Positions 43,637-56,300 of a DNA stretch of 64,000 nucleotides are shown one piece after another. The first letter of the stretch is position 1; each line of letters starts with the position of its first letter. The notes under the pieces are model-generated. The model was not told the origin of the DNA. It saw nothing but the letters and a program-made list of their open reading frames with translations, and made no database searches. Origin of the DNA: Saccopteryx bilineata (taxonomy: Eukaryota; Chordata; Mammalia; Chiroptera; Emballonuridae); NCBI RefSeq assembly GCF_036850765.1, contig NC_089495.1, positions 210,287,254 to 210,351,253 on the forward strand, read 5' to 3'. Both the position numbers and the translations under genes were made by a program.

Positions 43637-44023
43637 GAGGGAGGAGGGTGGAGTAGGGTCTGAGGTCACTGCAAAGTCTGTCCTCCCTTGGTCGGGTCGG
43701 CCGGGCCGCGGTGTGGGGGTGGCCCTCTTGAGCTCTTGCAACTGCCCCCCAACCCTCCCCAGCTTCGAGGACAAGGCTCAAAATGGGGAAAGGGGGTGGG
43801 GAGGAGGCCAGGTCTACAGCTGTGTCCAGGGTCCTCACGGGGCCCCCCGGTGGGTGCGCCTGGCCGCATCGCGCCCCAGGCCCGGCCCGGCACTCTGCGG
43901 ATCGGGCACGTGAGGCTCCGCAGCCCAGGGGGACGGTGCGAGCCCCTCCCCCGCCGCCTCCGCAGCCGCAGTGACACCCACTCGGGTTTGCTGCAGGCTT
44001 TTTTTTTCCTGTCCTTGGGAGCC

Positions 44024-44040
44024 AGCGCCACCTGCTGGCC
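44024..44040 (-). promoter_or_regulatory. CTCF-type motif
   Basis: On the minus strand GGCCAGCAGGTGGCGCT fits the CTCF core CCASYAGRKGGCRS closely. It sits just outside the miR-124-3 CpG island and could bound the domain. Confidence 0.55.
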
Positions 44041-45545
44041 ACCTGCGCGCGCTCCGCCTGCGGGCTCCTCTGCCTCCCTGCACCCGGGGTCCTGCAGCCC
44101 CGTCTGCTCCGGGGTCGCGGGGCCGCCGGGGGGTAGACAGACCACTCACTCTGGCGGGGATCAGCAGGGGCGGCGCCCGAACGTGCCCGCCCTCCCCCTG
44201 CAGCAAGTCCCCAGCCCTGCTTTGCAGCTGCGCAGTTTTTCAGCTTCATGGCCAGGCTCCAAGCCTGAGCGGGGGGGCCCGGGGTTCCCCCAAATTCTCC
44301 CAGACCTTGGGCCCCTGGCAGGGAGCAGAAAACCAGCACAGAAAGGACCATTTAAGTGTCAGGCCGTGGTCCCTCGACCCCCACCCTTTTGTCCCAGCCC
44401 CCTTCCTTCCTGTGCAGCCAGGGGGGCCTCCCTGTTCCTGCGCCCATCATGGGCAGGTCACCCCTTCCACAGACAGGGTCCTTCCGCCCCCTGCCACCCT
44501 GGAGCACGGGGAAGTGTCGAGGCCTCCCCAGCCAGCCGGCCTGACCCTGGCGCAGCAGAGCGGCACCCCACAGGGCTAGCCTGGGCCAGGGCCCCTCCTC
44601 CCTCCTTCCCCCGTGGGGGGCTTGCCCAGCGCCTCCAGAGGTCCAGGTGTGTGGAGGCGGCCTGGGAGCACCCTCCGGGTCTGGTGCCCTGCTGGGTGTG
44701 GAAGGAGAGTGGCTTTTCTCCAGTCTGACCTTTCTCTTGGGGCCGCTCAGAACCTCTCAGAACCAGCTTTGCTGACCCTCCCCCTGAGGGAAGGTGCAGC
44801 TCCGTGCTTGGCCACCTCCCTTCCTGGGGACCTGGGGAGTTGGCCAGGTGGGGAGGGCGACACCGGAGCCGAGGGGATGTCCTCGGCAGGGACCAGGGCT
44901 GGTCGGTCTCTGTGTGGGGGGGGGTCTGACCCCGGAACAAGCTCCCCAGCTCCTTCTTCCAGAACCCTCCCCCAAAGAAGGACTGAGGTCACTGTACCCG
45001 TGTCCCAGGCCCCTGGGCGGGTCCGCAGTTCTGCGGGGTTCCCAGTCCTCCCCTGAGCAGGCCATGCGGGACGACTGCCGCAGTGCGGGCAGGACCACGT
45101 GCCTAGACCTCGGGACTGAGCCCAGAGCGGGCGCTCGGCACCCAACATGGCGCTGCCTGTCCATGCTCAGCCTCCCTCCTTCCCACAGCCACACGCTCCA
45201 CACACACCCACACCCACACTCAGACCACTGACCCCACTCCAGAGGAATGGGCTGGGTTCCCTGCCCAGTGCACACAGCCCCCAAGCTCCAGGCCAAGGTC
45301 TGGCCCATAGGACACGCCCTGAAGACGCACTGGAAGTTCGTGCTGAGGAACAGCCATCTTGGGTGAGTGCTCCGGATACCCTGGGACCCAGCTGGGCACT
45401 GACCTGGGGGCCAGCCCAGGGCGCTCCAGCAGGGGGCCACCCCCCAGTGTGGGGCCAGAGAGGGGGACACCCGCAGATGGCCAGGGTCGCCCTCTACTTG
45501 GCCTGCCCAAGGACCCAGTCCTGCAGAGAAGGCTTCTCTTCTCTG

Positions 45546-45551
45546 AATAAA
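45546..45551 (+). terminator. Possible polyadenylation signal
   Basis: AATAAA in CTCTGAATAAAACCTAATG. If used, it would end a transcript from the miR-124-3 side. The parent gene is unknown. Confidence 0.25.
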
Positions 45552-46076
45552 ACCTAATGAACAGCCAAGGCCAGCAGCCCACAGCCCCCCCCCAGAACTC
45601 AGGTGTCCCCTGGGGCCCTTCCAGCAGCAGCTCCCTCAACAGAGCAGCGGGAAGAGGCACCTCAGAGCCAGGGAGGGATCTGCCCAGACCAGGGTGACCA
45701 CTGCCCCCACCCGCTCTTTCCCTGTGGTCCAGCTGTAACCTCACCTTCAAGCAGGGCCCCCTCGAGTCCAGGCCCCGGGCTGGGAGCTGGGTGTCTGTCC
45801 TGCCACCTCTGGTTTGGGGCATCAACCTGGACACTGGTGGTGGGCGACCCCAGGAGCGCTGACCCTTGGCAGCTTGGACTTTCACCTCTGGGCTCCCAGC
45901 AACCAGAAGGCTAACAATGTTTGGAGGGGGCTTAAGAAAGAAGGAGTAATGATGAGGTGCTGCTCCCCTGCTTGTCAGAGGAAGAGGGGTGGTGGGGTTC
46001 ACCCAGAGGTGGTGAAGGAGAGGGGTCTGCTTCTGTCTGGCGACTTCATTCCAGAGAGTCTAAGAAGGTTGTGTCT

Positions 46077-46130
46077 ACACACACACACACACACATGCAC
46101 ACACATGCACACACACACACACGCACACGC
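46077..46130. repeat. (CA)n microsatellite with TG interruptions
   Basis: Over 20 CA units broken by two ATGC interruptions and ending in CGCACACGC. Confidence 0.95.
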
Positions 46131-49100
46131 ATCCTGGGGCCTCGCCCCTTGGGAGGCACAGAAACACCGTGCAGGAGCCACGCCTCGTCACCACCACCAC
46201 CCAGGGAGCTCACAGCAGGAAGGCAGGGGCAGGGATCACACCTGTGCAGGAACAGAAGAGGAGCCAGGCATGACTCAGAAGGGGCCCCTCCACAAGCCAT
46301 TTCTGCAGGGGCTGTGATGAGGGTGGAGTCCGAGAGAAGCCAAGGGCAGCTGAGCCCCCTCCCCAGGGCTACGAGTGGGAAATTGACCAAGGTGGAAAGG
46401 TCCAGCCCCTCCAATAGATAGCAGGTCTCTTCTCGGCCACAGCGGGCAGGTGAGTCAGCTGCCCTAAGACACGGGTGGGCCCCTTGCAGCTCCTCCCTCC
46501 CCCGACTCCCTGCCCCAGGGACCACGCAGCCTGCCCCTACCCCCCGCAGGGCCTGACCCCAGGATCAGTGCCCGGTGTGGGGCAGCACTCCGGCCCCAAA
46601 GTCCAGTGACCTGATACCCCCAACCTGCTGCCGGGGTCGCACCCCCACACAGGTTTATGCGGGTAGCTCCAGACACTTGGGGAGGACCCCTGGGCTGTCT
46701 GTCCTGGACCCTCCCAGGAGCCCCAGGCTGGGACCGAGACCTGTGTGCAGCCCGAGAAGTCGTCCCTGGGAGCTGCGTCTGCGCCCATAAGAAACAGATG
46801 ACCAACAACAGGACCAGGCTGTGACACTCCCGCCCCAGCCTGCGCCCGGCCATGGCTCAAAACGGTCAGCAGTCCACTGCGGGCGTCGTCTGTGTGGGGT
46901 CGGGACAGGCTGCTCCACAAAGCGTGCACACCACGCGCTCAGGTGGAGTCTGAGTCCACCTGGGCCCACGGACCCTCCAGCCAGGCTCACCTGTGCAGGA
47001 GACCTGGCTCTGCGTCCACCTCCTGCAGGTGCCGGCGCTCACCACACGAGGGCGCCCCAGAGCCACTGCAGGACTCCGCAACTGGACAGGACCCATGGTG
47101 GGGACCCAACCCTGGGTTAGGGACAGCAGAGGCCAGCCCCCTTCCTGCTGGGAGACTGACCCCTGCCCTGACTCCCAGGGAAGGAGGGGACACCCAGACC
47201 CACACACAGGTGAGGGATGAGCTCCCCAGCCCCACATAAAGGTAGGGAGACCCCTGTCAGTACCCAGGCAGCCCCAGACCCAGCTGACCCTTGGGCAGTC
47301 TCAAATCCTTTCCCCACAACTGTCCAGCATGTCAGGGAAACCCCATCCCGGCAGCCCAGCCATATGTCCCCAAGCACGTCACAGCGGAGCCTGCAGAAGC
47401 CCCCGGGGCACGCTGTCCCATCTGCTGTTTAGAAGACGCTGCCCCACCTTCACCTGGAGCCTCTTCTTGGGGTCCTGCCCCATAAATAAAGATGGATTCT
47501 GAGCAGCAACAGTGCTGGGTGTTCTTGCAGCTCAGAACGTGTCACCACGTGACTCATCCACAGAGAGAATTACTACAGTGACATTGTGGTACAGGACAGC
47601 TGTTCAAATGCCTTTTCTGACATGTTGCTTCTGAAAGAACAACACGCACATCTCAAAAGCAACTGCAAGCTGCAGAAGGGATTGGGGGGGGTCCATGGGG
47701 CTCATGCAGGGAGGGGCAGGGCAGTACGGGAGGCACAGGCGGGTGCAGGGGTGTGATGGGGGGCGGGGTGGGGAAGAGGAAGTCCCTGCACTCGCCGCTC
47801 TAAAGGCAAACTGGGCCAGGCAGGACGAGGACCAGACTAGAGCGAGGACACAGGTGAGTGACCTGGTCTCACGGCTCTGGCTCGAGGCTACCTCTGGTCC
47901 TACCAAAGAGCTCCTCAACCTCGGATGGCAAGAAACCCGAGGGACAGGAACCCCACAAGAAGCCATGGGCAGGCTGGGCCAGCTCCCGATCATGGTTCCC
48001 CGCTGAGAGCATGGGAGCCTGTGAACCCTGCCCGTGACGCACCAGACAGATGCTGTGTGAGCATCTACCCCCAGACCCTGCGGGGAAGGTCCTCGAGTCA
48101 GAGGGACCTGGGAGCACAGCGGGCTAACAGGGTCTACTGTGGGGCTGGGAATCCTCACGTGGCATGCTTCAGGGTGGGGCACGGGGAAAGGCCGTCAGTG
48201 CCCACGAGGGGCGGGGGGGGGGTCCAACTTGGCAGCACCTGGTACGCCTCAGTGCTAAGTGACGTCCTTCTGATCCCTACACGTGTCACACCGAGCCCCT
48301 GCAGCCCTGACACTCTGGATGCCAGGAATACAAGCAAGGCAGCCCAGCCTTTGTGACCTTTGCTCCCAGGGTTCAGGCTTGCAGGAAGCCTTCAGGGCAG
48401 GTGACATTTGAGGACTCGATACATAGTAGGTCAGTAACTGACCTTCTGAGACAGACATAGGCACAGCCTCCTCCAGTGTCCCCCCACCCATGGAAGCCCC
48501 CAACATGGGGGGGTCACCATTGTAACTGCAGCCAGACAACCATGTCATGTTCAGGGAGACCAATGACCAAACACACAAGGAAAGGTCAGGCAGATGTGAG
48601 GGGCTGGCACTCCAGTCCAACAGCTTCTGGAATAAAGCCACAGAGCAAAGGCGAAGCGGCATGTCCCCTGGCCGACCTGTCCCATGCAGGGGACAGCTGC
48701 TTTGAACTGCCAGTGTCCTTGGCACCCCTTCTCCCCAGGCCTGGGTTCCGGTGTCCCTGCCTGGGAAAGAGGGGACCCTCCTGGGTGACGCAGGTGCTCT
48801 GGCTCTTTATGCCCCACTTGTCAAGGTTTGGCAGGCCTCCCTCCCAGTTTGAACCCACAGGGAGTTGCACGGTGAGTTCTCTAGGAGGGCGGAAGGTGTG
48901 CTGTAAGATGGGGGAGGAAAGTGGGGGGCTGGGGCAGCAGTGGAGCGCCAGGACGGGGCTGTGGCCACAAGCCCCCCACCGCAGTTCCTGCACCCCCGCC
49001 GCACATCTCAACAGCAAAACGCAGGGAACACTGTTAGTCCTGAGTCGGAACTGGGTCTCCCAAGTTCCTCTTTAGCAGAATCGTAACGAGGGCAAGTGAG

Positions 49101-49224
49101 GTGACAGCGTCGTCTTTGGGGGTCACTGGCTCCCCGGCAGCCGTGTGGGCTTGAGTGTGGTGACCCTTAAACTGGCTGTGCAGTTAGAAACCCCGTCGAG
49201 CAGGGGTGAAGGACGGAAGGACAG

Positions 49225-50361
49225 CAGACTTGCTAAATAGGAGTTTATTAAGGCTTGTATTCTCCTAGAGGAAGTTACCCCATGTTGTCCGAGACTGCGT
49301 CCAGGCGGTAACAGTTCAGAGAGAGACACGTTCTAAATACAAGTCTAAGGAGTACAGCTTAAACGTTAACTCGAAGGGTCTTGGAGTACATAGTTCGGAA
49401 GGACGCCGCTCTACACGGTGAGGTCCACTGCGGGCACGTGCAGACGCAGGCTAGCGTGGTGGGCACGAGCACCATTGTCATGCTTCGACTCAAGACTCCA
49501 CTGGCGGCAGGTTCGATGGGCCCTCGTTCCACAAAATGTGACAGCAGATCAGTCTGTGAAGGTTTTTGTTTTTTTGCCTTTTTTTTTTTTAAACCCGTTA
49601 GCAGGAAAAGGAAACGGAGACGCATGGAGATGTTCGCCGAGGCAGCACCCCGACACCAGCTGCCATCGGGCCCCAGGTCAGAGCTCAGCACTCAGCACAG
49701 AAACTGAGACGCACTGGGGGTTCTCGAGTGGAGGGCGGGGTTGCGATGAGGTGCACACACAGCTGGGGCCTGAACACTGGACCCACCTGCAGCCCGCCAG
49801 GCCTGCCGTCAGCACGGGACAGGGCTCTGCCCGGGCACGGGCGGCCGGGGGCTTTATGTCCAGTGAAAAAGCCAGTGGGCAGATGAGCATTTTAGAAAGG
49901 GAACTGAGAGTAAAAATGGCAAACAGCCAATCAGGGTGAGCATCCCCTGTGGATGTGAGCGTTTTCACAGACACTACCTGACAGAACTCACGTCTGTTAT
50001 GTTCACTACAAAGCAACGGGGGGGGGAATCTCAAAGAAAGATGTTAAATGAATGTGAATATAAGATAAGAACATAATTTCTGCCCCACCCAATCTTTGGG
50101 ATGTATTAGGTTTTTTGTTTTCAAGGATAGTTGTGTTAGGTCAATCTGGTCAACAGGCTGGCAGAAACACCCTTCGTTAGTGAGTTCTACGATACTAAAC
50201 ACAGGAAGATGCACACGTGAGCGTCTGGGCAGAAATGAACGTCAGGGGACGCAGCGGCTACATGGGCCTGCACGGGAAGAGGGCCGGGCTGACACAGGAC
50301 ACAGCACCCAGCACAGGTTCCTAACGTGGCTTCTCAGATCCTAAAAGCAACGGGCTTGTCC
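49225..50361 (-). other. YTHDF1: YTHDF1 3' UTR
   Basis: This lies between the TGA stop (50362-50364) and a minus-strand AATAAA signal, about 1.1 kb, similar to the human 3' UTR. It is markedly AT-richer than the intergenic DNA beyond it. The cleavage site near 49225 is estimated from the signal position. Confidence 0.75.
49244..49249 (-). terminator. YTHDF1: YTHDF1 polyadenylation signal
   Basis: The minus strand reads CTTAATAAACTCC. The canonical hexamer lies 1.1 kb after the stop codon, where GC-rich intergenic sequence resumes. Confidence 0.75.
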
Positions 50362-50388
50362 TCACTGTTTGTTCCGATTCTGCCGTTC
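50362..50388 (-). CDS. YTHDF1: YTHDF1 coding exon 5 (last 8 codons and stop)
   Basis: The acceptor TTCTTCCAG precedes ERQNRNKQ and TGA. The exon then continues as the 3' UTR. Confidence 0.95.
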   Translation of the reverse strand, partial: ERQNRNKQ

Positions 50389-53300
50389 CTGGAAGAACAG
50401 AGAGGAAAGGGTGAACATGCGTGCAAACTCCCTCAAAATCAAGCCCCAGGGCTGCAGCTGCAGGTCTGGACCTGGGCTTGGCTGGGACCGGCCAGGCCAG
50501 GCCAGTACTGGACACGCCCTGTCAACAGCTTCCGTCTTCGGGGTCCTGGCTGCGCAGCCAAGGCCTGCTGACCACTGCGCGGGCCTCCGCCTCTTCTAGG
50601 CAAAGGTCCTCTGGTAGGCAGGACTCCAGCTGAGCCTCGCTGCCCCAGGAGGACATGTGCTCGGCACTGGGAGGCAGCCTCTCTTGCCCGCTTCACCCTG
50701 TCCTGTCCTGTAACTGGGACAAAACTCGTGAAGGGCACTGCGATGCTGGCTGGGTCATGACAGTCCCCAACAGACAGGATACTCGTCACTGGACAGGTAA
50801 TAAAACAAACTGAACCTGTCTTTGGCTAGAAGTGGCCTGTGTCTTCAGATTAACAACACACCCCACCTCGTTCCCCAGGGCCCAGCAACCAGTCCCGAGA
50901 GACAGCACCCTCTAGGAATGAGCACCTACCCTGACCTCCAAACTGAGGAACTAGCTCTGTAGTTTGCGTTCTCTTAACACCAACTAACACCCACCACCAC
51001 CCACAACTCCCGGCTCACGGTGCTGAGAGCCCAGGAAGGCCGTAGCCGTCTGAGATGGGCGGGGAAGCTGGCCCTGACGCCGTCCTCCACACACAGACCA
51101 GCACCTGTCCACTCTCCAGACTGACACCCACCCACAGGACCAGGTTGTCACAACTCCTTAGATTTACTGCTCTCTGAGGGGTCAGCGTGTTTCCAAATTC
51201 TAGCTGAGACAGCACAGCACAGCAGTCCTGCCAAACGTCATCTTCGGCTTACTGACAGGTGGCGAGGTTCCTAGGTGTCTCCAGAGCCGGGGGCCTCAGC
51301 ACAAACCTGGGACTGTAGAGCCCAAACTCCAAGGGCCCAGCAGCTACAACGCAGTCATCAGGGCACGAGGACCTTCCCAACGCCAAGCAGGCAAGGGGCA
51401 GAAACCTGCCCTGAGCGCACCATCACCCTGAGCCCAGCCAGCTCCGGAAGGGCACGGCGGTGTTGCAGATAAACACACAGCAGAGCAGCTGCAAGCCGCC
51501 TGCGGCCCTCGGAGCTGCTGACCAGCGAGGTCCGCTCTGTCCCTGTGTGTCCAGCAGTTCTATCTGTGACAGGTATCGCATGCGATACAAGAGCTAATAC
51601 ACAGCCTTCCCAGCTGGACACAAACGACAGCCCTTCTCTTCCGCACAAGACGGAGTGAGAGACCAGCTTGTCTTCAAAGCTCAGCACACCCGCGTCGTCA
51701 CTGGAGGAGTGACTGTACAACTGCCAGTGGAGGCCCCACTCACAGCCTCTCTGCTCAACTGCTTCAGGCCCTTTGAAGCTCACAGATGGGCATTACGTTT
51801 TTTAACAGGGAGGACCAAAAAAAAAGACTGAAAACCCAACTATTATCAATTGACATTAAATGACATTTTAAAAACAGAGACACAGGAAAACCCTCAGGAC
51901 GAGGCCTAGGACAAAGCAGCCTTCCGCATGTCCACTGTCCTCTTCCTCCCACTTCCCGGGCAGCCCGTGGGCACCGAGCCATCCCCTCCTGAGCGGGCTC
52001 CACGGCCAGGGCTGCGGGTCTCTGTGTAACAGGAAGCGGACTCCCAGAGACCTGGCTCGAGGCCTCAGCTGTGCTGACCTGTCTGCCCTGGGCCGCCCTG
52101 CTGTTCCCACCACCCACAGGGAGCTGGTCCACTTCCCAAAGCTGCAGGACACTGGGTTTCTGAGAAACAGTAAGCAACAACCTGCAGACCCCTGCTCCCT
52201 TCCTCAGGGGGGAGGGGGTGTCCCCCGCCTAGCAGCCTCGCCGCCGGCCCCAGCGCCCCGACAGAGCTCCCGCGCGCCCCGACTCGACAACGACTAGGAA
52301 GCACTGCCCCCGAAAGACCCCGACTCGAGAGAGGAGCGAGTCTCCCAAGTCCCTCAGCGGACCTGCACGGGCACCGTGGTCCCAATCACTGCTCCGCAAA
52401 CACAGGAACCGGGTCAAAGGTTAGGCTGCCACCCCCCCACCCCCACCCCGTCGGCAGACTCAAGCCCGGGAGGTCTCGGCCCAGGACGCCCGGCTCACCT
52501 TGCGCACCACCTCCTCCTCCTCCTGGCGCTTCTCGTAGTGGGAGAAGTCGTCGAAGATGGAGGTGGTGTGCTTGTAGGAGGCGATGATGCGCAGCACTTG
52601 CTTGGCCTTCTCCAGGGGCACCTCCTGGGTGTCGCGGGAGTTGGTGACCGGCTTGTTGTCGTTGTTCTCCAGCCGGATGTGCCGGAGCTGGTTGTTGGGC
52701 ACGTCCTTGACGAAAATCCACTTCACGTCGAACTTGCCCTTCCACTTGTCCTGAGACCAGACCCCTGCGCTCGTGCCGTAGTCCACGGGCGACTTCATCT
52801 CGGCCACCCCGCAGAAGTGGCCGCTGCCGTTGACGCTGAAGAGCAGGTAGACGGGCCCCTTGCTGCTGAGGGAGCGGAAGGCGCCGTCCAGCCGCTTGTT
52901 GCCGTGCTCGGTGCTGCACCAGATGGAGTACTTGATGGAGCGGTGCACATCGTCCTCCGAGTAGCTCTTGATGATGAACACGCGCCCACTGCGAAGGTTC
53001 CAGTCGAACTCCTTGGGGTTGTAGCTGTGGGCCGCCTTCAGTTTCTCGAGGACCGGGTGGGACTCCACGCTGGGGGCGGAACTGGGCGGGGCGCTTCCGG
53101 GGGAGTGACTGTCGGCCCCGGCCCCCGAGCCCTGCCCAAATGCCGTGTTCCGGTTGCGTGGGGCGACCCAGCGGGCTTGGGGCGGCGGCTGTGAGCTCTG
53201 ATACTGTGGCTGAGCCAAGGGGGGGGGTTGAGCGGGCAGGGGCTGGATGACCGGCTGAGGCTGGGGGGCGGAGTGGGGGGCCGGCACCTGCTGAGGGGCC

Positions 53301-56300
53301 GGGGCCTTGGGCACGGGCCCCTTGTTGTCCCAGGTGCCGATGTCCATGTTATGCTTGATGGGAGGCGGCGGCAGCGCGCCCGCAATGATGGGTCCACCCT
53401 TGGCCTTCACTTTCGGCTGCGGCTTTGCTGGCTTACTGGCGATTGCGGCCCATGACGTTGGCTTCGAAACTGGCATGCTCACGTTTGTCCCACCTCCGCC
53501 AGAGAGCATGCCGGTCATGGCCACACTGCTGACGCCGGAGCCCACCGTCTTGACTGCGGAGGTGGTGACGTCACCAAGCTTCAGGCCCACCACCCCCTGC
53601 TCCAGGCTGTTCATCCCCGGGGCCTTGTTGAGGGTATCGCTGGGGAAGCCTGTCTGCCCGTCCACAATGGTGCCACCCAGGGAGCTTGGCGGGTAGGTGT
53701 AGCTGCTCCCATAAGCCGAACTCTGGGCCTGCTGCCCCTGAGACCCACTCGTCCCCCAGGCTGAGAAGGCAGGGTTTTCGGGGAAAAAATTAAACCTGTG
53801 CTGGTAGATGTTGTTCCCCAGGCCCCCAGGCTGCCCGAACACAGCGTCGTGCATGAAGTGGTGGTCGCCATTACTGAGCTGTCCGTAGGTGGTGAGATAG
53901 GGGATGGGAGGGTCCCCTCCGGTGGACCACGGCGCCTCGTTGAGGGAGTAAGGGAATCCGATGGACGGCGGGTAGTAGCTGGACAAGTAGGGGTCGGCCA
54001 TGGAGGGGTAACTGTTACTCTGTGGAAACAACAGGGGCCGAGTTAGACTGCTCCTGCGGCTGGAGGAGACCACCTCCTGCTCCGCGCAAGGCGGGCGGCG
54101 GGCTGAGGCTGCGCAGCAGGCCGCTGCCCCCAGGACACAGGGCTCACTGGACAGCAACGGAAGCAAGTCAAGCTGAGCAGGAAGAAGCCTGGAGACGCCC
54201 CCCCGACCAACCCCCGAGTGGGCTGCACACCAGGCTGCCCTCACCCCCAGCCACCCGCCTCCTCTGTGGTGACGGTGCAGGTCCTGAACTCACCGGGAAC
54301 AGAAACTACCCTGCACGCCCTGTGCTTCTCTGCCGAGTGGACTGCAGCCCCCGACGGAGCGTGCAGACACAACGCTCGGGGCCGATGCCCTCCTGCGCCC
54401 CGGATGCGGCCAGCATGAGCCCCCCAGTCAGGACGGGACAAGAGGCCCTCCAGCCCAGAGAGGCCTCAGCTCGGCCCCTCGAGCAGCAAACGCACTCTCC
54501 CCTCAACTGTGCACCGAGGTGGTGGCCACGCAGTCCACTGACCAGGAACACGACGTGTGAACCCAAGTGAAGAGAACAAACCCCAACCCTGCTGCTGGCG
54601 CAGTGACATCTGTGAGCAGGCGGCTCTTTCTAGGAGCGGGAAGGTGCAGGTAAAACTGTCACCACGGCTGGCCTTTCACAGGAGGGACTGCGGCCTGCAG
54701 CCTCGGGTGCCACTCAGTCACACCGGACAGTCCTTGCGGCAAGATCAGCCTCCTGACTGAGACGCCAGGAGCACAGGACTCTGTGGGCGTGCCGGTGACT
54801 AAGCCGCAGTGGTGAGCAAACAGGCACGCCAAACCAAACAGTCCCGAGGAGTCAGGGACTGTTATCCCAGGGCATTCTCTTCGGAAAAAACAAATGGTAA
54901 TCCACAATAAAGCTATAAATCTATTTGAGATTTAAGAGTTTTTCACACTTAATAAAATTTAACCACATTAAAAACAAAACAAAAAAAAAAGGAATGCCTC
55001 ATTCTGAATGACTAGAACCATTTACTTTAACATCGAAATGTCTGCTTCTTATATCCACTTTCCTGAGAAGGAATTCTGAAATTACTGAAATGCTTTTAAG
55101 TTCCACAAATAACAGTGACTCAGCCGTCAGTGAGCAAGCGCAGGGACTGAGAGAGAAACGGAGGGCCCTTCCGAAGCGCAAGGGAACAGAACGTTTGGGA
55201 GCATGCTGAGAGCGCTGACTTAAAAAGGAAACGAGAAACGTGAACATGTTACATAAAAGGAAAAGCATCCGGAACAACTATGACAACAGTGGCAGTGACA
55301 GTGACCCAGACTCTGGGAATCCGGCCCTGCGACCAGGGCCCGGCACCCACGGCTCTGACCGGCTCACCCTCGAGCTCAAGGCCCTCAGCGGGCAGGTGGC
55401 AGGCCGGGTCACATGCAGAGCACACTTTGACAGTCACCGAATTGCTGCACATGCTTCCTGCCTGGAGGAGCGGTTTGAGCAGCCTGACTGAGGTGCTGGG
55501 ATCTCCTGGGTCCTGCCCGCTGTGTCTCAGGGCGCCCGGCCTCTGCTGCAAGGCACCACGTTTCAGGGGATCCCAGAGCTTCAGACGCACATACGAGAAG
55601 CCCACGTCCAGCCCAGGCCACAAGGGAAGGGCTCCCAGCCGACCCCTGCAGTCTCCGGGCTGCCGAAACCCACCAGAACCCCAACACCGCAGCACATCAG
55701 GAGCCAACGCCTCGTACAGAGCTCACACCCCAACGAGGCCTGGGTCTGGTCTGGCCTTGTGCTGCTGCCGAAGAAAACTGCCCCAAACTCACAGAAACCC
55801 CGGGGGACAGCTGAGTACAGCGTCCTTGAGGCCAGACAGAAGCTTCTTGCAGAGGGAAGAGACAGACTTTTGGAGAAGGGCAGACTGATCTATCCCGCCA
55901 GAGAAGGCACTGCCTGCTTCTACTCAAAAGCTGAGAGCACGGTGTGTTTTAAATATGATAAATAAATGTCAAGTACCCCGAGTGGTTTGAACCAGAGTGA
56001 CTGACCCTCCAGCAGACACTTTGACTGTCGCACTGGGGGGTGGGGGCCATTACTGATGGCATCTCATGGATGACCGTGGCAGGGGCGGGCGGCTGTTAAA
56101 CACCCTACAACGCACAAAACGACGCCTCTTTCAGCCCAAAAGGTCCAGTGCCCAGGCTGAGAAACCTGAAGACCCTCTGAAAACCAGGCAGCCACAGCTC
56201 ACCGGGCCCTGCCTCAGGTACTGCCTCCGAGCTCTACGTGGCATCAAATGCCACCCGACACTTCTGTGAAACACTTACCGCTGTGTTTTACAGAAAAGGA

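Larger units (their letters stand above)
41690..43700 (+). promoter_or_regulatory. CpG island around MIR124-3
   Basis: Dense CpG over about 2 kb surrounds the pre-miR-124-3 hairpin. It includes a full CRE palindrome TGACGTCA (42024-42031), an RE1 at 43512-43531 and an X-box GTTGCCATGACAAC (43623-43636). (GA)n and (GT)n runs at 41749-41796 mark its left edge. The very long minus-strand frame here comes from the scarcity of stop codons in high GC. Confidence 0.8.
43701..49224. other. Interval between MIR124-3 and YTHDF1
   Basis: This is intergenic and GC-rich, with a CA/TG microsatellite (46077-46130). AATAAA signals at 45546-45551 and about 47484-47489 on the plus strand could be 3' ends of a miR-124-3 host transcript. 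No protein-coding exon was recognised. The interval is about 6 kb; the human equivalent is, from memory, nearer 17 kb. Confidence 0.45.

Noticed and set aside
41796..44351. 851-codon minus-strand open frame across the MIR124-3 CpG island
   Set aside because: High GC removes stop codons. The frame runs antisense through the microRNA hairpin and has no domain, only low-complexity R/A/P/G sequence.
52376..53194. 272-codon plus-strand frame in YTHDF1
   Set aside because: It is the antisense shadow of the conserved YTH-domain exon.
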